Positions 13,223 through 19,561 are shown, counted from the first letter of the stretch. The stretch is DNA of 29,477 bases from a virus (IMGVR_UViG_3300027833_000172:1-29477); one strand, 5' to 3'. Translations and numbers: made by a program. The notes: generated by a model not told the origin, from the letters alone.

Positions 13223-14376
13223 AGCGCTCGTACTAAAATGGTATCTTGGTTGATCCTACCATTTGCGGATTTACGCTTGGTCTTAAGCTCGTTGAGCGAT
13301 TTCTCAATTTGCTTTTCAGTTTTTGAAGCGATGATTGGAAGATAGTCTTCTGGCTTACGCAGTGTAAGCGAGAAGGATGCATCTTCGTCAAAGTCTTTAA
13401 TGGAGGTACCACTTACGGTAAAGCCATCTCGAGTTCGTGCTTTAAAGACTGTAAGCTTACGGTATTTAGTGTTAAAGGCAAAGAACATATTGGCACCAAT
13501 GATTCGAGTAGGATCACAGGACTGCATAGAATGATCTTTCGATTCAGATAGGTATTTCATCCTTTGAACTTGCTTATCCGCTGCCTTAGGCTTCTTGGTC
13601 CGTGGCTTACGAGCAGATGCTTTACTTGTCTTATAGAGTACTAACTCATTAAGCATAGCATCACACGCTTTAATACGGTTACGTAGTGCGGGCTTGCTCA
13701 AATAGGAGTACCCTTCGACCATGTCAGGACAAGTCTTTTCGAAAGCTTCGTTGTACTCATTACGCTGTTTAGTCAACCATTCCTTTACTTCACGTGTAGC
13801 TGAGACTGGAATGTTTTCACCTCGCATGACACTAGCCAATGGGAACTTAGTAACCTTTGGTTCGAAGGTGCACCAGTCGTCAAGCATGCTTTCAAGCTCG
13901 CACAGAATAGTTTCTCTCACCTTCTTTTTCATGATTTCATGAACGTTAGGCTTGGGCTTTCCATCTTCAGGCTTCACTGCTTTTGCCTCTTTTGCGTCTT
14001 CAGCAGCTTTAACGAGTAGTACAATTCCACTCATAGCGCGCTCTGCATAATCGTAGCTGAGGTCCTTAGGCATACCCATATTGAACATGCGGCACATCTT
14101 TCCTGTGCTAATGACGTTTCCAGCGGTCTTCGGCACACGCTTAATAAGAGCAATGTCTTTCGTATCAAACTGATTACGTACCATGTACTCTGAGATGATT
14201 GGAAAGTAGTCATCGCGATCAAGATAGTAGTTATAGAAGTTAAGAGCAGAATTAAACCTACGGTCAAAGTCTTCTTGAGTAGTTATGTTTTTCCACTCAG
14301 GCTCTTCGCCTGTGTATTTGCTATCCATAGCAACTACGTTACCGTTCTTTAAGAATTTTCTATGTTTAATTTTCAT
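13219..14376 (-). CDS. Conserved T4-like phage protein, 385 residues, unknown function
   Basis: Two parts. Residues 1-235 are helical and charged (NFYNYYLDRDDYFPIISEYM, then a YDYAERAMSGIVLLVKAAED helix and MLDDWCTFEPKVTKFPLASV). After a basic linker (ASARKPRTKKPKAADKQVQR, about 253-272) follows a compact strand-rich domain: DPTRIIGANMFFAFNTKYRK, LTVFKARTRDGFTVSGTSIK, DFDEDASFSLTLRKPEDYLP. I recall this C-terminal pattern (NTKYRKL... G..I.. TLRKPE) in marine T4-like phages, where no function is known. Its promoter puts the ATG seven bases after TATAAT, predicting a leaderless early mRNA that also carries the gp33-like gene and three small genes. Confidence 0.8.
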   Translation of the reverse strand: MKIKHRKFLKNGNVVAMDSKYTGEEPEWKNITTQEDFDRRFNSALNFYNYYLDRDDYFPIISEYMVRNQFDTKDIALIKRVPKTAGNVISTGKMCRMFNMGMPKDLSYDYAERAMSGIVLLVKAAEDAKEAKAVKPEDGKPKPNVHEIMKKKVRETILCELESMLDDWCTFEPKVTKFPLASVMRGENIPVSATREVKEWLTKQRNEYNEAFEKTCPDMVEGYSYLSKPALRNRIKACDAMLNELVLYKTSKASARKPRTKKPKAADKQVQRMKYLSESKDHSMQSCDPTRIIGANMFFAFNTKYRKLTVFKARTRDGFTVSGTSIKDFDEDASFSLTLRKPEDYLPIIASKTEKQIEKSLNELKTKRKSANGRINQDTILVRAL

Positions 14377-14383
14377 AATAAGT

Positions 14384-14412
14384 ATTATACCACATGTTTT
14401 ACAGTTTGTACA
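14384..14412 (-). promoter_or_regulatory. Early-type promoter for the 385-residue gene operon
   Basis: TGTACA (14407-14412), 17-base spacer ending TGTGG, TATAAT (14384-14389). Only ACTTATT separates the -10 box from the ATG. Confidence 0.85.
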
Positions 14413-14419
14413 CCGCTAT

Positions 14420-14608
14420 TTAATCGTCGAGTTTAATGATACGGGACTTAGCTACATAGTCTAAACCACGACCACCGTTGCCGAATTGGACAATAACCTG
14501 ATCGCCCTTGAGTATCTGAAAGATTTCACCGTGAGCAATCATGCTATCTCCAACTCTATAGGAAACATAGTCCCCTTCTTTAAACGGGAATTCATCGTCT
14601 CTAGTCAT
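14420..14608 (-). CDS. Small beta-rich protein of unknown function
   Basis: 62 residues from ATG (MTRDDEFPFKEGDYVSYRVG); a GTG at 14635 would add nine residues. The pattern KEGDYVSYRVGDSMIAHGEI followed by ILKGDQVIVQFGNGGRG resembles an SH3-like or KOW-type small barrel, which often binds nucleic acid or protein. Ends KSRIIKLDD. No family name can be supported. Confidence 0.6.
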   Translation of the reverse strand: MTRDDEFPFKEGDYVSYRVGDSMIAHGEIFQILKGDQVIVQFGNGGRGLDYVAKSRIIKLDD

Positions 14609-14638
14609 TCTGTGTCTGTTTGATTGGCTATACACGGC

Positions 14639-14797
14639 TTAGTCGGTTAAGAGAGAAGTTGTCATGATAAGACACACTGATACGTTCAAGATAGCTTGGG
14701 ACCATGTGAAACTGTTTGCGGCAATGCTGAGCGGGATCATGAGCGCGTTGGCAATTAGGGTGAAGGACATAAAGCCTTTGAATAGTTTAGATTGCAT
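14639..14797 (-). CDS. Small membrane protein (two predicted segments)
   Basis: 52 residues from the ATG at 14797; a GTG at 14869 would extend it to 76 with an N-terminal hydrophobic stretch (ILGKTLNCLLLL). Hydrophobic segments: FMSFTLIANALMIPLSIAA (about residues 9-27) and AILNVSVCLIMTTSLL (about 35-50). The reading frame and membrane pattern are plausible, but the start is uncertain. Unknown role. Confidence 0.45.
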   Translation of the reverse strand: MQSKLFKGFMSFTLIANALMIPLSIAANSFTWSQAILNVSVCLIMTTSLLTD

Positions 14798-14874
14798 ATA
14801 TGTATATAATTTGAGTTTGGGATTAAGAAGAAGTAGGCAGTTTAGAGTCTTACCTAGGATCACCAACACAAATT

Positions 14875-15183
14875 CTATCGGCGGCTTAGCTCCGGCCCAC
14901 AGCTTACAATATTATCCTTATTAGCTTCTAGCCAAGCATCTTGTTGAATGGTCTTGGCACGTTCTCCGGCCAATTCTAGCATTTTAATAAATGCCTCATC
15001 ATGTGAGGAATAAAGCTTATCTGTGATGATGCGAGCAAACGATTGTGCACCCATTGCCATATTGGCATTCACGATGGTTTCAATTGCATCGCATACATCA
15101 CCGATTGACACGGTCTTTGTTTTTGCCACAGTCTGGTTTGCTGTTAATCCTTGTACTCCGTTAATTTTTGTCGTAATAGCCAT
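14875..15183 (-). CDS. Protein of unknown function, 102 residues
   Basis: Begins MAITTKINGVQGLTANQTVA and continues with helices (IGDVCDAIETIVNANMAMGA, DEAFIKMLELAGERAKTIQQ). No signal or membrane segment. The start of the sequence (MAITTKINGV...) resembles small virion or scaffolding proteins, but no family is recognised. First gene after the early-type promoter at 15229-15257, with a 45-base leader rich in A and C (CCAACCAACTAACACAAACA). Confidence 0.65.
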   Translation of the reverse strand: MAITTKINGVQGLTANQTVAKTKTVSIGDVCDAIETIVNANMAMGAQSFARIITDKLYSSHDEAFIKMLELAGERAKTIQQDAWLEANKDNIVSCGPELSRR

Positions 15184-15228
15184 AATATATGTTGTTTTGT
15201 GTTTGTGTTAGTTGGTTGGTATGATACT

Positions 15229-15257
15229 ATTATACCATATATTTGACCATGTGTAAA
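15229..15257 (-). promoter_or_regulatory. Early-type promoter (copy with upstream module B)
   Basis: TTTACA (15252-15257), 17-base spacer ending TGG, TATAAT (15229-15234), then AGTATCATACCAACCAA, shared with the promoter at 17260. Confidence 0.85.
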
Positions 15258-15340
15258 CAGTTATTTTCAATCAATGGAGCCTGCAGGCCTTTAAGTCATC
15301 CAAGTTGCTGGTAGACAACAACATTTAAATGCACTTTTAT
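15252..15340 (-). repeat. Promoter-upstream repeat module, copy B
   Basis: Same order of landmarks as copy A: GTTATTTTCA, GCCTGCAGGC palindrome, TTTAAG, AAGTTGCTGGTAGACAACAA (15302-15321, weaker stem than in A), CATTTAAATG palindrome, CTTTTATTACAC. Runs into the end of the PEP-CTERM gene. Confidence 0.7.
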
Positions 15341-15348
15341 TACACAAA

Positions 15349-15837
15349 CTACAGCCTTCTTCTCTTTATTGCTAACAGAGATAAGGCTAAAAGGCCTGAA
15401 AGCAGACCAACAGTCTCAGGCTCAGGTATAATATAGGCTGAAACGACCCGTAGTCGAACTTTCCCATGTTTCATGTATTTGATGACGCCAACCGAGTACT
15501 CAGTCATATTGTCGTGGCGTGCTGTAGCTACAATGGTCAAGATGTCGCTTTCAGCGATACAGTAGATATCAGCAAATGGAAGTTCACTTGGATATATGAC
15601 CTTATTGTCAAATGACCAGTCTTTGTTTGACACGCTGGAAAATTCCACGCGGTCACCAAACCCCTGTATTTTAAAGAAGTCACCATTGTTAAACCGCACT
15701 TTCGCCGACCCGCTTCGAAAAGCTACATCAGGCTGATTGTCCAGCACTCCAGGATGGACGTTAAATGCCGTTGAGGCGTGTGATAGTGCGGATGACGCGA
15801 GGAGCGCCAAGACGCTGATTATGTTTTTTGTTCTCAT
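15349..15837 (-). CDS. Secreted protein with a PEP-CTERM sorting signal
   Basis: 162 residues. N-terminal signal peptide: KNIISVLALLASSALSHA (4-21), likely cut after SHA. C-terminal PEP-CTERM tripartite signal: PEP at 138-140 (IIPEPETVG), a short membrane helix VGLLSGLLALSLLAI (143-157) and a basic end KRRRL. In bacteria such proteins are cut and sorted by the exosortase EpsH/XrtA and tied to extracellular polysaccharide. The middle (23-135) is strand-rich with no named domain. A TATAAATA box 40 bases upstream suggests late expression. The gene lies downstream of the endolysin. A PEP-CTERM protein in a phage is unexpected; it may come from the host and implies that the host has an exosortase. 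Confidence 0.85.
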   Translation of the reverse strand: MRTKNIISVLALLASSALSHASTAFNVHPGVLDNQPDVAFRSGSAKVRFNNGDFFKIQGFGDRVEFSSVSNKDWSFDNKVIYPSELPFADIYCIAESDILTIVATARHDNMTEYSVGVIKYMKHGKVRLRVVSAYIIPEPETVGLLSGLLALSLLAIKRRRL

Positions 15838-15877
15838 GAGTTTAGTGTATGTAAATTGTTTGTTAAATATAGATATT

Positions 15878-15885
15878 TATTTATA
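15878..15885 (-). promoter_or_regulatory. Late promoter for the PEP-CTERM gene
   Basis: TATAAATA on the minus strand, in the sequence TTATAAATAAATATC. It leaves a leader of about 35 bases before the ATG, so this gene is not leaderless. Confidence 0.6.
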
Positions 15886-15944
15886 ATGCACCGTTATTAC
15901 AGTTTTAGTAATTATTGTACCTTTTATAAGTTATTGCTAATGAA

Positions 15945-16403
15945 TCATCTATAGAATAGATGTCTTCCAACCTTATTCGTAAGTGTCATGTCAGCTGCCC
16001 AATATGGAGGTTGGATGTAGTCTGCGTAGTAGTGATCAGCTCCATTCGTATAGTTGGTCATCTGTGCCGTATCGACGATCTGCATTGCCTCGTGCCAGCG
16101 TGGGTGATTTTGTGCCTTTGAGATATTCCATTCAACGGTATTCTCGTTCCAGCAAGAGAATTGCCATGGCTGAAGGCAGATATCAGACATCGATTTACCT
16201 CGCTTAATGGATCTATTGTGGATGACTTCGTGTACTGACTCCATCGCACCCTCAGCGTACTCGCCTCCTGCTTCGAGGATCAGAGTAGATGCAACGATGT
16301 CTCGATGCGTTGCTCCAGTTGCGTCTGATACAGCGAGTGTCATGATTGTAGCGGTGACGAATCCTGCTGTGAAGTTTAGCCAATCTCTTTTAGTCGATTT
16401 CAT
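15945..16403 (-). CDS. Endolysin, SleB-type cell wall hydrolase (Hydrolase_2)
   Basis: 152 residues. N-terminal hydrophobic signal or anchor segment (FTAGFVTATIMTLAVSDATG, 11-30), then the SleB-like catalytic domain: STLILEAGGEYAEGAMESVH (39-58) with the candidate catalytic Glu44, VIHNRSIKRG, MSDICLQPWQFSCWN (75-89), and the closing ADHYYADYIQPPYWAADMTL with NKVGRHLFYR. The family cleaves the glycan strands of peptidoglycan. A signal or anchor segment would let the host Sec system export it (SAR-like or signal-peptide endolysin). It follows two tiny membrane genes that share its leader sequence, which supports a lysis cassette. Confidence 0.88.
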   Translation of the reverse strand: MKSTKRDWLNFTAGFVTATIMTLAVSDATGATHRDIVASTLILEAGGEYAEGAMESVHEVIHNRSIKRGKSMSDICLQPWQFSCWNENTVEWNISKAQNHPRWHEAMQIVDTAQMTNYTNGADHYYADYIQPPYWAADMTLTNKVGRHLFYR

Positions 16404-16415
16404 AATGTGTGTGTC

Positions 16416-16520
16416 CTAATCGGTGAGTGAGAAAATTAGTTTTAAGGCCATTAAAATACCCAAGATAGCCAAGAAGATGTATACGTTAAATACGTTAATG
16501 AAGGTAGAGATTGGTTTCAT
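16416..16520 (-). CDS. Tiny single-span membrane peptide, 34 residues (tandem copy 1)
   Basis: MKPISTFINVFNVYIFLAIL followed by GILMALKLIFSLTD. A membrane helix covers about residues 8-28. It is a near-copy of the 28-residue gene just upstream; it differs by a short internal duplication (NVFNVY for NVY), an inserted GI-type segment, and one change (S for F at position 5). The same leader, GGACACACACATT, precedes both this gene's downstream neighbour (endolysin) and this gene itself. A holin, pinholin or antiholin role is inference from size, membrane helix and neighbours. Confidence 0.7.
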   Translation of the reverse strand: MKPISTFINVFNVYIFLAILGILMALKLIFSLTD

Positions 16521-16532
16521 AATGTGTGTGTC

Positions 16533-16619
16533 CTAATCGGTGAGTGAGAAAATTAGTTTTAAGGCCATTAAAATAGCCAAGAAGATGTATACGTTAATGA
16601 AGGTAAAGATTGGTTTCAT
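16533..16619 (-). CDS. Tiny single-span membrane peptide, 28 residues (tandem copy 2)
   Basis: MKPIFTFINVYIFLAILMAL followed by KLIFSLTD. One membrane helix with a basic N-terminal end and acidic C-terminus. The last 13 residues are identical to copy 1. The ATG lies inside the end of the preceding 70-residue gene (26-base overlap). Leader: CCCGCACACACT. At 28 residues it is among the smallest phage membrane proteins one would propose. Duplication is certain from the DNA; function is inferred. Confidence 0.65.
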   Translation of the reverse strand: MKPIFTFINVYIFLAILMALKLIFSLTD

Positions 16620-16806
16620 AGTGTGTGCGGGATAATTGGCGGCTGTTGGTTATTTTTACACTTGTACCGCTGTTCTTTCTGATCCACAACGATCTTACTA
16701 CGAGCGGATTGTTATTACAGCTAGGAAGCATCCTCTTGAACGTTTCCCAGTCTGGTTTTGGTGAGTCAAGGGTTTCCCAAGCTTTCATTCTTTCTGCTGC
16801 AGTCAT
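16594..16806 (-). CDS. Small protein of unknown function, 70 residues
   Basis: The frame is open further upstream (to 16962), but the ATG at 16806 lies two bases after the stop of the 139-residue gene, so the extra N-terminus is taken as overlap noise. Sequence: MTAAERMKAWETLDSPKPDW, TFKRMLPSCNNNPLVVRSLW, then a basic tail (KNSGTSVKITNSRQLSRTHY). No family recognised. Confidence 0.6.
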   Translation of the reverse strand: MTAAERMKAWETLDSPKPDWETFKRMLPSCNNNPLVVRSLWIRKNSGTSVKITNSRQLSRTHYETNLYLH

Positions 16807-16807
16807 A

Positions 16808-17227
16808 TTATAGTGATGTGCCCATGATGGAAAGTTCTTCCGCAAGGGCCATTTCGTTGTAGCTATTTTCGAATTCGCTGAAGCACGATACATCGCCAAT
16901 TTCGTCTTCGGTGCCTCGTACTTCATCGGCAATTTCTTGTTCAATGCTGCGTTGAACAACAACCTTTTTTGTGGCTTTCTTTGCTTTTGCTACAGGTGTA
17001 CCTTTAGCCAATTTGCTTTCTACAAGTTTAAGCATTTCAGCCACTACGTAGTAGCCTTTAGATGAGGATTTTGCGCTGGCCTTAAGTGCCACGTATGTGT
17101 CTTTTTCGACGAGACCGTTACGAACCGCAGCAGTGATGATTTCCTTGCGTTTTACGTGTTCCCAGTTAAGGTTAGCCATATCGTTGAGGAGATGCTTGAG
17201 TGAATTGAGTTTTTGTAGGTTTGTCAT
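16808..17227 (-). CDS. Protein of unknown function, 139 residues
   Basis: Helical N-terminus (MTNLQKLNSLKHLLNDMANL), then REIITAAVRNGLVEKDTYVA-like two-helix part (about 28-50) that could be a winged-helix-type fold, then YYVVAEMLKLVESKL, a Lys/Ala-rich linker (PVAKAKKATKKVVVQ) and an acidic C-terminal helix (EIADEVRGTEDEIGD). First gene of the operon that includes the tiny membrane peptides and endolysin; read from the early-type promoter at 17260-17288. A DNA-binding or regulatory role is a guess only. Confidence 0.68.
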   Translation of the reverse strand: MTNLQKLNSLKHLLNDMANLNWEHVKRKEIITAAVRNGLVEKDTYVALKASAKSSSKGYYVVAEMLKLVESKLAKGTPVAKAKKATKKVVVQRSIEQEIADEVRGTEDEIGDVSCFSEFENSYNEMALAEELSIMGTSL

Positions 17228-17259
17228 AATCTTTTGTTTTTATTGGTTGGTATGATACT

Positions 17260-17288
17260 ATTATACCATATAAAGTGCGGTGTGTGAA
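17260..17288 (-). promoter_or_regulatory. Early-type promoter (copy with upstream module C)
   Basis: TTCACA (17283-17288), 17-base spacer ending TGG, TATAAT (17260-17265), followed by AGTATCATACCAACCAA and an A-rich leader to the ATG at 17227. Confidence 0.8.
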
Positions 17289-17482
17289 CCGTTTTTATGC
17301 ACCTTTATCCGCTTTTTTCATAAGTGACTGGTAGTTAACCACATAAAAACTGCACTTTTTTTAAAAAGAGTGCAGAAAATGGCCGAAAAAACGGCCCATA
17401 TTCGTGCGAGGCCGAAGGTTGTTGACTACCAACCACTTACGCTTCTGCAGCGTGAGAAACGTCATAACCCGTTGGTGCTCAA
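17283..17482 (-). repeat. Structured non-coding region with module C and an inverted copy (D)
   Basis: No gene seen. It contains module C (AAGTGACTGGTAGTTAACC, from 17322) and a copy of the same 21-base element in the opposite direction (17417-17438), with 17 of 21 positions matching. Between them lie a perfect-looking palindrome at 17351-17374 (TGCACT...AGTGCA around T and A runs) and a hairpin GGCCG-AAAAAA-CGGCC (17381-17396). A further hairpin ACGCT-TCTGC-AGCGT follows at 17439-17453. It may be a terminator cluster, a non-coding RNA or a replication-related site; the sequence alone does not decide. Confidence 0.6.
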
Positions 17483-17626
17483 TTAGAACCTTACCTTAGA
17501 TCTGTTTCTTCTCAATATTCTCAATAGAACCTTCTTTGGCAGACCTATCAACTCTAGTGTTGAGGTTATCCGCTGTTTCTTCTTCGCCATCCTGTTTTGT
17601 CCTTTTAGATATTGATTTAGATTCAT
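17483..17626 (-). CDS. Doubtful 47-residue late frame, possibly a frameshifted gene
   Basis: The ATG at 17626 is five bases after a TATAAATA box, the spacing of real late genes here. The frame gives a very basic peptide (MNLNQYLKGQNRMAKKKQRI, then SKVRF at the end). Another frame over the same DNA, with no start codon but a more protein-like content (SKSISKRTKQDGEEETADN, RVDRSAKEGSIENIEKKQI, stop just downstream of the ATG frame's midpoint), looks coding. A one-base change near the start, a programmed shift or sequencing error could explain this. No family recognised. Confidence 0.4.
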   Translation of the reverse strand: MNLNQYLKGQNRMAKKKQRITSTLELIGLPKKVLLRILRRNRSKVRF

Positions 17627-17631
17627 GGCAC

Positions 17632-17639
17632 TATTTATA
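17632..17639 (-). promoter_or_regulatory. T4-type late promoter, minus strand
   Basis: TATAAATA followed by GTGCC and ATG at 17626. It diverges from the plus-strand late promoter at 17686. Confidence 0.75.
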
Positions 17640-17685
17640 CAGAGCTATTTTTCAGTGTTTAATCTAAAGCTAAAACCTAATTTGT

Positions 17686-17693
17686 TATAAATA
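17686..17693 (+). promoter_or_regulatory. T4-type late promoter for the holin/fibre operon
   Basis: TATAAATA followed by GATAC and ATG at 17699. No other promoter is seen before 19562. Confidence 0.88.
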
Positions 17694-17698
17694 GATAC

Positions 17699-18100
17699 AT
17701 GACAACAGAACTATTAGCAATGCTTGGTGGTGGTTTAAGCGGTTTCGTAATGAAACTCATCGGCTCCCAAGTTCAAAATCAGGCCCAGTTATTCGAAAGA
17801 ATGCTTGTTAAACAAACCGCTGCAGACGATTCTGCAGATCGTGCAGCAAAAAGAGATAGTGGAGTTTGGGTTCGTAGACTCTTAGTTACCCTCACGTTCT
17901 TCGCTATTGTTATTGCACCATTCATCTTTGCGTTTATGCCTGATGTTGGTATAACTACATCGAGAGAAACTGGTGGAATCTTTGGCTTCTTTAAAACAAT
18001 TAAATGGCAAACAGTTGAAGGATTCGTTATTCTTCCAGAGATTCGCCAAACTGCTCTTGCTATCGTAGGCTTTTACTTCGGCAGCTCACAAGTTAAATAA
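17699..18100 (+). CDS. Holin-like membrane protein
   Basis: 133 residues. The N-terminus has a short hydrophobic stretch (LLAMLGGGLSGFVMKLIG), followed by a charged helix (residues 25-58), then a strong membrane segment RLLVTLTFFAIVIAPFIFAF (60-79) and a second near the C-terminus (TALAIVGFYFGSS, about 118-131). The GGGLSG...KxxG start plus WVRR-membrane pattern is one I recall from marine phage proteins annotated as holins or structural membrane proteins. It opens a late operon with virion and spanin-like genes. Holin function is inference from topology and context. Confidence 0.6.
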   Translation: MTTELLAMLGGGLSGFVMKLIGSQVQNQAQLFERMLVKQTAADDSADRAAKRDSGVWVRRLLVTLTFFAIVIAPFIFAFMPDVGITTSRETGGIFGFFKTIKWQTVEGFVILPEIRQTALAIVGFYFGSSQVK

Positions 18101-18116
18101 ACCGAGGTAACACATT

Positions 18117-18944
18117 ATGGCCATCTGGAATAAAGTATTACAAAAACTAAATAACAACAATACTCAACAATATGAGGTTGTCATGCTTGCTGATAAAGAT
18201 GGTAACATTATTAATACCTTTGGCGCAGCTTCGAATATTCCTATTGCTTCTGGTGAAGTAAATGGTTATCAGAACGTTCATAAATTTGGAATGATCGATG
18301 GTAGTAATGGCTCAGATTGGACAACTCTTTGGAGTGCTGCAGATTCGGCTGGAACACGCTTGTATCCTTGGGATACTGCAGCTGGAACAGTAAGCGTAGT
18401 TTCAGATGAAGATGATGATACAGATGGTGATGTTGGAGCGCATACTATTATAGTCGAAGGATTGGACACTAACTATAATTTTATAAGTGAATCATTTGCT
18501 CTTTCTGGTACAACAGAAACAGGCGAAGGAGCAGTTACATTCCAGCGTGTAAATCGAGCATATATTACAGAGGGTAATACTAATGTTGGTAAGATACAAA
18601 TTAAAAATGGTACAACTATTGTAGCTGAAATCGCTGCTGAAATGGGCCAAACTCAAATGTGTGTTTATACAATTCCTGCAGGCAAAACTGGTTATCTTAC
18701 TCGTCTTGCAACTTCATCTTCAAAACACCAATCAACAATCGTTTCTTTATTTCAAAGACCATATCAAAAAACATTTGTTCGTACCGCTAGTACAATCGCG
18801 CTCTTTCGCAATAATCAAACGATAACCTATGATATTCCAATTCGTTTTCCAGAAAAAACAGATTTAGACTTAAGACAAATTGGATCAGCAAATAACGTCC
18901 TTGCTGCTGATTTTAATATCATTCTTGTAGACAACCCATCGTGA
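18117..18944 (+). CDS. Virion structural protein (marine T4-like type)
   Basis: 275 residues, no signal or membrane segment, rich in beta strands and Thr/Ser/Asn. Recognisable pieces: GYQNVHKFGMIDGSNGSDWT then TLWSAADSAGTRLYPWDTAA (about 50-90), HTIIVEGLDTNYNFISESFA (about 110-130), and VYTIPAGKTGYLTRLATSSS (about 185-205). I recall this family from cyanophages and other marine myoviruses as a virion protein. It is preceded by a good Shine-Dalgarno (GAGGTAA), unlike the leaderless genes, because it is internal to an operon. Exact location in the particle is unknown. Confidence 0.75.
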   Translation: MAIWNKVLQKLNNNNTQQYEVVMLADKDGNIINTFGAASNIPIASGEVNGYQNVHKFGMIDGSNGSDWTTLWSAADSAGTRLYPWDTAAGTVSVVSDEDDDTDGDVGAHTIIVEGLDTNYNFISESFALSGTTETGEGAVTFQRVNRAYITEGNTNVGKIQIKNGTTIVAEIAAEMGQTQMCVYTIPAGKTGYLTRLATSSSKHQSTIVSLFQRPYQKTFVRTASTIALFRNNQTITYDIPIRFPEKTDLDLRQIGSANNVLAADFNIILVDNPS

Positions 18945-19147
18945 AATTAAAAGTAATACTTCTTCTTCTTATCTTAACCGTTGTTGCAGCGTTTTATTCG
19001 CAATCAGTACAAATGACAAAATTAGAAGACAGGATCGAATATCTTGAAAATAAAGTAAAGGCACATGATAAAACCTTTAAAGAGGTTTATAATATCTTTA
19101 GAATAATAATTAAAGAAATAGAAAAAACCTCGAAATTTATAGCATAA
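18941..19147 (+). CDS. Membrane-anchored coiled-coil protein, possible i-spanin
   Basis: 68 residues from GTG at 18941, which overlaps the upstream stop (GTGA). N-terminal anchor KLKVILLLLILTVVAAFY (2-19), then a heptad-rich helix (MTKLEDRIEYLENKVKAHDK, EVYNIFRIIIKEIEKTSKF). An inner-membrane anchor plus periplasmic coiled coil is the topology of an inner-membrane spanin, but no outer-membrane lipoprotein partner with a lipobox is seen here. Other small anchored proteins share this form, so the spanin call is weak. Confidence 0.5.
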   Translation: MKLKVILLLLILTVVAAFYSQSVQMTKLEDRIEYLENKVKAHDKTFKEVYNIFRIIIKEIEKTSKFIA

Positions 19148-19536
19148 TGGCTTGGCTTAATATACCCAACAACGACTACTGGCAGTACGATGATAATCCA
19201 CCCAATCCAGGTGGTGCACTTACTACTCTTTGGCAAACCAGTACCAATGGTATCCGCACCACTCCTTTTGGCGAGAAAATATATGTCAATTGCCGTCATA
19301 TAACACTGCGGCCGTATCAAGAATCAGTTGCTTCAGAAATTTCTAAAACATATTGGGATAATGTGCCTGGCGCGGTTGATTTAGAACTCTACTTACTTCC
19401 CGACGGCGTATCGTTCTACAAACAACCAGATGGCCAATCGCTGTATCTGCAGCCTGAAGCAATCGTTGTTGTGCGCCCCGATGGTACCTCGCAGTATTTA
19501 AGACCAGATGGCGTATCCCGCTATCTTTCGTACTAA
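19147..19536 (+). CDS. Short repeat protein, probable fibre-associated or adhesin protein
   Basis: 129 residues. Start overlaps the previous stop (TAATG). The C-terminal 45 residues are short imperfect repeats: LPDGVSFYK, QPDGQSLYL, QPEAIVVV, RPDGTSQYL, RPDGVSRYL. The N-terminus is aromatic (WLNIPNNDYWQYDDNPPNPG). Such (P)DG-x-S-x-YL repeats could form a beta-solenoid or bind a partner fibre. No family is recognised; position in the fibre operon suggests a virion protein. Confidence 0.65.
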   Translation: MAWLNIPNNDYWQYDDNPPNPGGALTTLWQTSTNGIRTTPFGEKIYVNCRHITLRPYQESVASEISKTYWDNVPGAVDLELYLLPDGVSFYKQPDGQSLYLQPEAIVVVRPDGTSQYLRPDGVSRYLSY

Positions 19537-19561
19537 TACATTTTTTTAACAACAATAGATA

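Noticed and set aside
16807-16962. N-terminal extension of the 70-residue gene (to 122 codons)
   Set aside because: It lies entirely over the 139-residue gene; the ATG at 16806 sits just past that gene's stop.
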